DNA from: Chloroflexota bacterium
GTDB taxonomy: Bacteria > Chloroflexota > UBA4733
Reading direction: 5' to 3'
Length of the DNA stretch: 5,059 bases
NCBI GenBank assembly: GCA_025449435.1
Contig: JANWJO010000230.1
Span: 1 to 5,059 of the forward strand
Below are positions 1 through 4,435 of this stretch, one piece after another. The position numbers and the translations under genes were made by a program. Under the pieces are notes generated by a model. It was not told the DNA's origin. It searched no databases and saw only the letters and a program-made list of their open reading frames with translations. How positions within the stretch are numbered: position 1 is the stretch's first letter; each line of letters starts with the position of its first letter.

Positions 1-1
1 A

Positions 2-52
2 CAGGAGTGGCAAACCAAAGGAGTGGCGCTTGATCAGGAAGAGCCACTCCTG
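2..52 (-). terminator. Possible hairpin terminator with duplicated arm
   Basis: AGGAGTGGC occurs directly at 3-11 and 19-27, and its reverse complement GCCACTCCT lies at 43-51. The outer pair is 10 bp (2-11 with 43-52) and the inner pair 9 bp (19-27 with 43-51). Read on the minus strand, the inner hairpin has a 15-base loop and is followed by TTGGTTTG, a weak T-rich tail, so it could terminate rhs transcription about 275 bases after the stop codon. The duplicated arm allows two alternative stems. It could equally be part of a mobile-element end cut by the window edge. Confidence 0.3.
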
Positions 53-165
53 GAAACGGTGGAGGCAAAAAGGCGCACATGGGTCACACCTCTCCCACGT
101 CTGGCTATGACAACAATTAAGCAGCCACACAAACTGGCCTATATTCGCGTGTCACCTAGTTGCGT

Positions 166-182
166 GTTACTCTCAGGCGCAT
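166..182 (-). repeat. Near-copy of the rhs 3'-end sequence
   Basis: On the minus strand 182-166 reads ATGCGCCTGAGAGTAAC. The last codons and stop of rhs (339-325) read ATGCGCCTGAGTAAC. The two share an exact 11-mer (ATGCGCCTGAG) and then TAAC, differing by one inserted AG. A preceding GATG is also shared, with a CCT gap. The copy lies about 155 bases downstream of the stop and is not inside a convincing reading frame. It may be a trace of a second, displaced cassette tail or of local slippage; chance is not excluded. Confidence 0.4.
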
Positions 183-260
183 CATCTGCTCCCTATCGCC
201 AGCAACCGATGAGCGCTCCGCTCCGAAGGACTACCCGCCACACACTGAATCGTTTGGGCG

Positions 261-272
261 GTCGTCTGTCAA
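261..272. repeat. 12-bp direct repeat, left copy
   Basis: GTCGTCTGTCAA here is identical to 3905-3916, in the same orientation, and the two copies bracket the rhs gene and the small membrane-protein gene. On the minus strand the repeat contains TTGACA (272-267), followed after 16 bases by ATTCAG (250-245). The right copy has the same geometry with TATCAG. It could be a boundary or target repeat of an inserted island, or a pair of related promoter-like elements. Confidence 0.5.
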
Positions 273-325
273 CACGCTCACATCTGCTCGCTTGGCCCCC
301 ATACACGGCTAGATTTGCTCAGCAG

Positions 326-3300
326 TTACTCAGGCGCATAGGCATCAATCGAGAAGGATTGATTCTGCCAACCTGAGTTTGGTGGTCCCTCTCCTACGAT
401 GAACTCATAATTGCTCCAATTCGGATGCGCGTCGAGCGCTGGTTCAAGCTCGTTGCTAACAAGCGAGCGCGTATTGTCGATCATGTTGTTGAATTTGGTC
501 TGCTCGACGATAAGATGGGCAATAGCGCCACCTGTGACGGAGACACCCAGAATGCCCACAATCGCGGTAAAGGGGTCTGCCATGGCTAAAGCGGACACTG
601 ACGCGAGTACGCCGTTAGCTGCTAACTGCGCATTGAACCAATCGTCACCTTTGGACTTGATCGTGTCGAGCAAGCCGAGGAGGTATTCTAAGCCCTTCTT
701 CCCCATGAGAATCAGGCCTCCGGTACCGTTGAGCTCGTTGACGAGTGAGAACAGGCCTCCCGATTTGCCTTGGCCCACTGTGCAATAGACCGTGTCGTTG
801 CACAACGCGCCATGTCCAATTTGCAACATGATGTGGCCCTGTGTACAGGCGTATAGCGAAACACAGTTCGTACCCGGAGTACTGCATGCCGTGCCAGTGC
901 AGGGCGGAGCAGGCGGTGGTGGGGGAGGCGGTGGCGTCTGAGGCGCACAGCCTGGCGCCGCACTACTAGTGCATGGTGTTGGCGCAGGCGTAATGCAGGA
1001 AGTTGGGCTATTGCAGTCGGTTGACCCGCCGCCTAACGTGCCGCACGCGCCTGTATCATCACACCGCTGCTTCCCCGTCGGATCGGTCGCCGTCTCCGGG
1101 TTGCCGCCCACGTAGGCGTAGCGGTTCAGCCCCTGGACCGTGTCCGCGCTGGTGAACTGCCCGATAGCCCCATCATAATACCGCGCCCCGTAATAGTCCA
1201 GCCCACTGCCGCTGTCCTGCCGTTGGCCGGTGTACCCCTTGCTGGTCGGCATCGTCCCCGTCGCGGAGCGCCCGACGCCATACGGCCCATACAGCGCCGT
1301 GGCCAGCACGCTGCCGTTGTAGCAGAGATCCACCGTCTCCGAGCCGAGGCCATCGCTGGCGAGATACGTCCGGGTGACGCCGGTGATCATGCCGAGGACG
1401 GGCAAGCCGGGGATGTGGTAGTACTTGAGCAGCGTGGAGCCGGTGATCTCCTCGTCGCTGCCGACGGAGTAGGTGGTCACGCCGTTGAGCGTCTGGGCGA
1501 CCCGCTGCCCCTCGCCGTCGTACCAATACGCCGCCGTGCTGGTGGGGTTGGACGGCGTATTCTGCCAGGTGGCCAGCCGCCGCTCGTTGTCGTAGGTCAT
1601 GACCGCGCCCGTCGGCGTGCCCGCGCACGTGACGGTGTTGGTCGGCGCGCGGCACGTCATGTCGCCGGCGGCGTCGTAGCTGGCGGAGTAGGTGGTCCCG
1701 ACGGCGGTGGCGGCGTCCTGGTGGGAGGCGTCGCCGTAGGTGTACGCTCCCAGCGGCGCGGAGGTCAGCCGGCCCAGCGTGTCATAGGCGTAGCTGGCGG
1801 TGTACTGCGCGCTCGTCAGCGTGCCGCCGGTGAGGCTGCCCCCACACGGCGGCGTTCCCGTCGCCGCGCTGGCCCAGACGAGCCGGTTCTGCTCGTCGTA
1901 GCAGAAGGCCTGATTGTCCGTGCCCGTCGTGAGGGTCGTCGCGGTGGAGACGACGTTGCCCACGCCGTCGTAGCTCCGGCTGGCACTGTACTCCGTCGCG
2001 CCGCTGCTCTTGAGCTTGTAGGTGGCGTTGGAGAGGCGCAGATCGTTGTCGTAGCTGGCGGCGTAGGTGTAGTACCCTCCGGCAATGGTGGCTCCGGTGG
2101 CGACGCCGGAGAAGCCGGCCGCGCCCGTGTAGGTGTAGCTACTCGCCAGCAGCGTCTGCCCCTTGCCCGCCGGGGTCGAGCCGAAGGCGGAGAGCCAGCC
2201 GCTGTTGGTGTAGGCGACGGCGAGGACTTCGCTGTCACTGTAGGTGAAGCGCGTCATGAGGCCGGCGTCGTTGTACTGGGTGCTCAGCGGGTACGCCACG
2301 CCACCCAGCGTGATCGTGCGCTTGGTCTGCTGGCCGCGCGCGTCGTAGACGGAGGCGTAGCTCCCCGCGTCGGTTGTGCCGGGATTGAAGCTCTCCCCCG
2401 TCAGCCGTCCCACGCCCGCGTTGCCCCCCGCCACGCTGTCGTAGGTGTAGGTGACATAGGCGTTGGCGCCGCTGTTGGCGGTGTTGCGCCAGAGCTGGCG
2501 GTTGAGGCCGACGTAGCCGGCGTCGATCGTGCCGCCGCTGGCCCCGCGGGGATCGCTGGATTGTAGCAGGTTGCCATTGGCGTCGTAGCTATAGCTCCAA
2601 CTGCCCAGGTCCGGGTCGACGATGGCGGTCGTGCGTGAGAGCGCATCGGTGGCCACGCTGCTGACGCTGCCATTCGGCGCGGTCGTGCGGCGCAGCGTCC
2701 CGGTCGCGTCATACTGCTCGCTGGTCAGCGCGTAGCTGCTCACGCCGCTGCCCGGCAACTGCCCGGAGCCGGTGAAGCGCTGGGTGTAGGCGGCTTTGCC
2801 GCGCGCGTCGGTGTAGACGGCACTCTGGTGCAGATTGGCGTCCACGGACTGCGCCTGCAGGTACCACTCGCTGTCGCTGGGGGGCAGGCCAGCCGTGCCG
2901 GATTGCACGGCGTTGTAGACGGTGCAGGCGGTGTGATGCGCCGTCCCGCCCTGGATCACCACGCAGCCCGTCCCGCTGCCCCCGCTGCCGACGCCGGTCC
3001 CCGCCGCGTCGTCGGTCGCCACCGTGCGGCCCAGCGCGTCGGTGTAGGTCGTCACCCCCAGCGCGCTGTGGCAGGGGGAGGCGCTCTGCGTGTAGTCCAC
3101 ATACGCGCCGCTGGTGGTCCCGCTCGCCGCTGGCTGCACGTAGCCGGAGAGCGTCGTCGTGGAGCGTCCCCCGTTGCTGCTCGTGAGCGCGGCCACCTCG
3201 CAGGCCTGGCTGGTGAAGGTGGTGTCGGCGGCGTCATTGTAGGTGGTGAAGCTCACCACATCATGCGACGGATCCGGTCCGGGCTTACGTGTCTCCACCA

Positions 3301-3535
3301 GCCGGCCGTCGCGGTCATAGAACTGGCGACTGGCGAGCACGAAGTAGTTGTCGAACTGGCTGACGGTGTCCGTCTCCAGGCAGGGCAGCGTCCCGGTCGT
3401 CCCGGTACAGAAGCTGTAGGCGTAGGTCCGCGTGGTCCAGGGGGTGGCCTGCCCGTCGGTGTAGGTCTCACCACGTCCCCATGCGCGTTGTAGACATAAT
3501 AGTATCGTGGCGCCGTGCTGGGCTACCTTGTTCAA
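326..3535 (-). CDS. RHS/YD-repeat protein with variable C-terminal domain, probably 5'-truncated
   Basis: This 1069-codon frame encodes a YD-repeat protein. About 17 repeats of the YDxxGxx type are visible, from YDRDGRLVET (residue 73) through YDANGNLLQS (317), YDTLGRLTSA and YDAAGDMTC to YDGEGQRVAQ (672). A DGLGS motif near 728 and the RHS-associated core (767-822), ending NPETATDPTG, follow. In this family the repeats build a shell around a C-terminal toxin that is released by autocleavage just after the DPxG motif. Residues 823-1069 are the variable tail. Paired cysteines recur through the repeats (for example C43/C52), which fits an extracytoplasmic protein. No signal peptide, PAAR or other N-terminal delivery domain is present. 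The only start is TTG at 3535, just after an in-frame TGA and with no clear ribosome binding site. Residues 1-22 look like junction translation, and recognisable sequence begins at E23. I therefore think the 5' part of an originally larger gene is missing. Hand counts give about 70% GC in the core against 50-58% in the tail. Confidence 0.9.
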   Translation of the reverse strand: MNKVAQHGATILLCLQRAWGRGETYTDGQATPWTTRTYAYSFCTGTTGTLPCLETDTVSQFDNYFVLASRQFYDRDGRLVETRKPGPDPSHDVVSFTTYNDAADTTFTSQACEVAALTSSNGGRSTTTLSGYVQPAASGTTSGAYVDYTQSASPCHSALGVTTYTDALGRTVATDDAAGTGVGSGGSGTGCVVIQGGTAHHTACTVYNAVQSGTAGLPPSDSEWYLQAQSVDANLHQSAVYTDARGKAAYTQRFTGSGQLPGSGVSSYALTSEQYDATGTLRRTTAPNGSVSSVATDALSRTTAIVDPDLGSWSYSYDANGNLLQSSDPRGASGGTIDAGYVGLNRQLWRNTANSGANAYVTYTYDSVAGGNAGVGRLTGESFNPGTTDAGSYASVYDARGQQTKRTITLGGVAYPLSTQYNDAGLMTRFTYSDSEVLAVAYTNSGWLSAFGSTPAGKGQTLLASSYTYTGAAGFSGVATGATIAGGYYTYAASYDNDLRLSNATYKLKSSGATEYSASRSYDGVGNVVSTATTLTTGTDNQAFCYDEQNRLVWASAATGTPPCGGSLTGGTLTSAQYTASYAYDTLGRLTSAPLGAYTYGDASHQDAATAVGTTYSASYDAAGDMTCRAPTNTVTCAGTPTGAVMTYDNERRLATWQNTPSNPTSTAAYWYDGEGQRVAQTLNGVTTYSVGSDEEITGSTLLKYYHIPGLPVLGMITGVTRTYLASDGLGSETVDLCYNGSVLATALYGPYGVGRSATGTMPTSKGYTGQRQDSGSGLDYYGARYYDGAIGQFTSADTVQGLNRYAYVGGNPETATDPTGKQRCDDTGACGTLGGGSTDCNSPTSCITPAPTPCTSSAAPGCAPQTPPPPPPPPAPPCTGTACSTPGTNCVSLYACTQGHIMLQIGHGALCNDTVYCTVGQGKSGGLFSLVNELNGTGGLILMGKKGLEYLLGLLDTIKSKGDDWFNAQLAANGVLASVSALAMADPFTAIVGILGVSVTGGAIAHLIVEQTKFNNMIDNTRSLVSNELEPALDAHPNWSNYEFIVGEGPPNSGWQNQSFSIDAYAPE
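329..1069 (-). other. Variable C-terminal (toxin-like) domain of the Rhs protein
   Basis: Residues 823-1069 follow the DPTG end of the core. First comes a Cys-, Thr- and Pro-rich segment (823-923) with 12 cysteines in six pairs and a run of eight prolines (868-875). Then comes a helical-looking part (928-965) containing two amphipathic or hydrophobic stretches. A strongly hydrophobic, Gly/Ala-rich region (974-1010) follows that could form a membrane hairpin around a central DPF (987-989). The end (1011-1069) is polar and Asn-rich, with WSNY and GEGPPNSGWQNQ. I recognise no nuclease, deaminase, ADP-ribosyltransferase or peptidase motif. By position it should be the effector; a membrane-active role is inference from hydrophobicity alone. 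Confidence 0.6.
1070..1237 (-). other. RHS repeat-associated core domain (terminal part)
   Basis: Residues 767-822 carry the hallmark core: GYTGQRQDSGSGLDYYGARY, then YDGAIGQFTSAD, then GLNRYAYVGGNPETATDPTG. In characterised Rhs and TcC proteins this region closes the shell and cuts the chain just after the DPxG motif. The usual enterobacterial DPxGL is DPTGK here. The drop in GC begins just after this point, so it marks the core/tip boundary. Confidence 0.9.
1490..3319 (-). repeat. YD-repeat array
   Basis: Residues 73 to about 682 consist of degenerate repeats of roughly 20-40 residues centred on Y(D/T/N)xxG. On the plus strand they appear as recurrent gtcgta. The repeats are diverged in DNA, so this is a protein repeat rather than a recent tandem duplication. 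A Cys-bounded stretch (CYDEQNRLVWASAATGTPPC) and CRAPTNTVTC sit within it. Confidence 0.85.
3469..3522 (-). pseudogene. Out-of-frame fragment of an RHS core
   Basis: In the frame next to that of the main gene, the minus strand encodes PSTAPRYYYVYNAHGDVV, bounded upstream by TAG (3525-3523). YYYVYNAHGDVV is a phrase typical of YD-repeat proteins (Y-N-xHGDVV, usually followed by xLTD). The recognisable sequence of the main gene begins (ETYTDGQ) in the other frame exactly where this phrase stops, at 3469. Either one base was gained or lost in a longer rhs gene, or two rhs segments were joined here. The switch point is seen directly; its origin is inferred. Confidence 0.6.
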
Positions 3536-3729
3536 GGATCCGTGTCAAGATCTAAGACAGCTCCGAGTGTGCCACCAATGACGAAAGTGAGAACGAGAAC
3601 GAGAACGTTGCCAGTGACTATCCACTTCCAGTCGTACAGATTCACCGCCATTCCGACAGTGAGTATCGCCATCTCGAAGACAGCCACACTCGCGCATACC
3701 AGCAACGTCCTCATCCCGATTGCTCCCAT
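3532..3729 (-). CDS. Small two-helix membrane protein, unknown function
   Basis: A 65-codon frame starts at ATG 3729, chosen because GGAGG (3743-3739) sits 9 bases upstream. The ATG at 3738 would abut that Shine-Dalgarno and is less likely. The product has two hydrophobic segments: about residues 6-30 (MRTLLVCASVAVFEMAILTV and on) and about 35-58 (WIVTGNVLVLVLTFVIGG and on), joined by a short NLYDWK turn. It ends in an acidic DLDTDP tail. Its stop TGA overlaps the putative rhs TTG start by 4 bases (TTGA), so coupling is possible. GC is near 50% by hand count, unlike the rhs core and the genes to the right. I do not recognise a family. It could be an immunity or accessory protein left from a neighbouring cassette, or a stand-alone small membrane protein; alternatively it is a chance frame. 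Confidence 0.5.
   Translation of the reverse strand: MGAIGMRTLLVCASVAVFEMAILTVGMAVNLYDWKWIVTGNVLVLVLTFVIGGTLGAVLDLDTDP
3589..3606. repeat. Hexamer repeat (GAGAAC)x3
   Basis: Three perfect copies of GAGAAC lie inside the small membrane-protein gene. On the coding (minus) strand they read GTTCTC x3 and encode VLVLVL in the second hydrophobic segment. Slippage here would change helix length by two residues per unit without shifting the frame. Confidence 0.8.
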
Positions 3730-3738
3730 GTAAAGCAT

Positions 3739-3743
3739 CCTCC
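3739..3743 (-). promoter_or_regulatory. Ribosome binding site GGAGG of the small membrane-protein gene
   Basis: CCTCC on the plus strand is GGAGG on the minus strand, 9 bases before the ATG at 3729. It decides the start codon in favour of 3729 over the ATG at 3738, which directly abuts it. Confidence 0.55.
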
Positions 3744-3787
3744 AAGGTGCATCTCCGGTGTGAGTGAAGGCCCAGGAAAACCGCCTT

Positions 3788-3850
3788 ACCTCGTCGCAGA
3801 GTCGCGTAGCTTGGCTACAACAAGTCGGCCACTTGCCTCACGGTCAGAAT
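3788..3850 (-). pseudogene. Possible remnant of an excisionase-type helix-turn-helix protein
   Basis: One minus-strand frame reads ILTVRQVADLL (3850-3818), then TAG (3817-3815), then PSYATLRRG (3814-3788). Excisionase/HTH_17-type DNA-binding proteins typically read LTVxxVAxLLGVSxxTLRR. Here the spacing matches exactly, with TAG-CCA in place of the usual Gly-Val. No start codon with a ribosome binding site precedes it, and after RRG the usual Trp/Ile and basic wing are not clear. I read it as a short decayed remnant. It could also be a coincidence in a short GC-rich frame. Confidence 0.35.
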
Positions 3851-3852
3851 TG

Positions 3853-3871
3853 CCCGCCCGCGCGCGGCGGG
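3853..3871. other. GC-rich hairpin
   Basis: CCCGCC (3853-3858) and GGCGGG (3866-3871) can pair around a 7-base CGCGCGC loop. No T-run follows on either strand, so a rho-independent terminator is not supported. It lies between the promoter-like site and the small membrane-protein gene. Confidence 0.35.
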
Positions 3872-3888
3872 TCCACGTCCGTAGCTCC

Positions 3889-3916
3889 CTGATACCGGCG
3901 CGCTGTCGTCTGTCAA
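3889..3916 (-). promoter_or_regulatory. Candidate sigma-70-type promoter reading toward the small gene and rhs
   Basis: On the minus strand a perfect TTGACA (3916-3911) is followed by 16 bases and TATCAG (3894-3889), which matches TATAAT at four of six positions. It lies about 160 bases upstream of the small membrane-protein start and just after the acetyltransferase stop, a sensible place for a separate transcript covering the rhs island. The -35 element lies within the 12-bp repeat shared with 261-272. Confidence 0.4.
3905..3916. repeat. 12-bp direct repeat, right copy
   Basis: GTCGTCTGTCAA is identical to 261-272 and in the same orientation, 20 bases beyond the end of the acetyltransferase gene. 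Together the two copies enclose about 3.6 kb containing the rhs gene and the small membrane-protein gene. Confidence 0.5.
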
Positions 3917-3935
3917 GCGGTGAAGATCGAGGACG

Positions 3936-4406
3936 TTACAGCGGCAGGTGATACGTGAAGAACGCCTCGTCGCGGAGCCAGCCCAGCGACTCGTAGAGTG
4001 CCTGCGCCGTCGCGTTCGTCACCTCCGTGCGCAGCGTCAGCCGGGCCGCTCCGTCCCTCATCGCGTAGTCCCGCGCGTACTCCATCAGCGCGCGACCGAC
4101 CCCTTGCCGCCGCGCGTTGGGCTCCACGAAGAGATCGTTGAGGATCCAGGTATGCCGTAGGGCGCCGGTGGAATACGTGCGGAACATCTGGATGAACCCG
4201 ACCGCCGTCTCCGTGCGCAGCGCCAGGAAGATCACCGACTGGCCTGTCTCCAGCATCGCCGTGAGGAACGCGCGCGAGCGCTCCGTCTCCGGCGCCCCGC
4301 GATAGAACTCGCGATAGCCCACGAAGAGCGGCGTGACGCGGTCCACGTGTTGCGGTCCAGCCTCAATGATAGTCAGCGCGTCCTGGGGGGTCTCATGCTC
4401 CGCCAT
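3936..4406 (-). CDS. GNAT-family N-acetyltransferase
   Basis: The product of 156 residues is a single GNAT domain that transfers acetyl from acetyl-CoA to an amine; the substrate cannot be read from the sequence. The N-terminal strand and helix start at LTIIEAG (11-17). A characteristic REFYRG (32-37) follows, then the central strand pair around SVIFLALR (57-64) and VGFIQMF (69-75), then WILNDLFV (87-94). Next is the acetyl-CoA pyrophosphate-binding motif RRQGVG (99-104, matching Q/RxxGxG/A). The end is TxxNxxAQALYESLGW (128-143), the usual C-terminal motif with Asn131 and Tyr138. I chose ATG 4406 because GGAG lies 7 bases upstream. An ATG at 4439 would add 11 residues and overlap the acyltransferase stop as ATGA, but has only a weak ribosome binding site. 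The gene follows the acyltransferase closely and is probably in the same operon. Cytosolic, complete, with GC like its upstream neighbour. Confidence 0.9.
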   Translation of the reverse strand: MAEHETPQDALTIIEAGPQHVDRVTPLFVGYREFYRGAPETERSRAFLTAMLETGQSVIFLALRTETAVGFIQMFRTYSTGALRHTWILNDLFVEPNARRQGVGRALMEYARDYAMRDGAARLTLRTEVTNATAQALYESLGWLRDEAFFTYHLPL

Positions 4407-4435
4407 TCTGCTACTCCATCCCGTGCGCCGGCCAT

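Larger units (their letters stand above)
1..325. other. Gene-poor left flank downstream of the rhs gene
   Basis: This is where an Rhs immunity gene would be expected on the minus strand, right after the toxin tail. I find none: the minus-strand frames are closed by frequent stops, and the first ATG after the rhs stop gives only a 23-codon peptide (about 304 down to 233). On the plus strand a GTG-started frame of 117 codons (23-376) exists, but it overlaps the rhs 3' end head-on and its translation shows no domain, membrane segment or normal composition, so I do not call it a gene. The stretch holds a hairpin with a repeated arm near 2-52, a near-copy of the rhs 3' end at 166-182 and a 12-bp repeat at 261-272. 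It may be decayed mobile or immunity DNA; this is inference. Confidence 0.6.

Noticed and set aside
60..95. Sequence around ATGGGTCACACC that recalls insertion-sequence ends
   Set aside because: No matching inverted end, target duplication or transposase fragment is visible in the window, so an IS call is not supported.
233..304. 23-codon minus-strand peptide after the rhs stop
   Set aside because: Too short, no ribosome binding site and no hydrophobic or immunity-like character.
23..376. Plus-strand GTG-started frame of 117 codons
   Set aside because: It runs antiparallel into the rhs 3' end, has no visible domain or hydrophobic pattern and an Arg/Ser/Pro-scattered composition typical of non-coding frames. 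There is no convincing ribosome binding site beyond the AAAGGAG that belongs to the hairpin arm.
411..788. Plus-strand frame of 125 codons opposite the Rhs tail
   Set aside because: The opposite strand has a continuous frame joined to a certain RHS core, with a coherent hydrophobic pattern. The plus frame has no recognisable feature.
1223..2566. Plus-strand open frame of 447 codons
   Set aside because: It lies wholly opposite the YD repeats. Its Gly/Val/Arg/Ala-rich translation with no domain is what a high-GC coding strand gives in antisense.
2828..3493. Plus-strand open frame of 221 codons
   Set aside because: Antisense shadow of the N-terminal YD repeats, same low-complexity Gly/Val/Arg composition.
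3490..3560. Second TTGACA (minus strand, about 3547-3542) as an rhs promoter
   Set aside because: No acceptable -10 hexamer occurs 15-18 bases downstream (TAGCCC there), and it lies inside the small membrane-protein frame.
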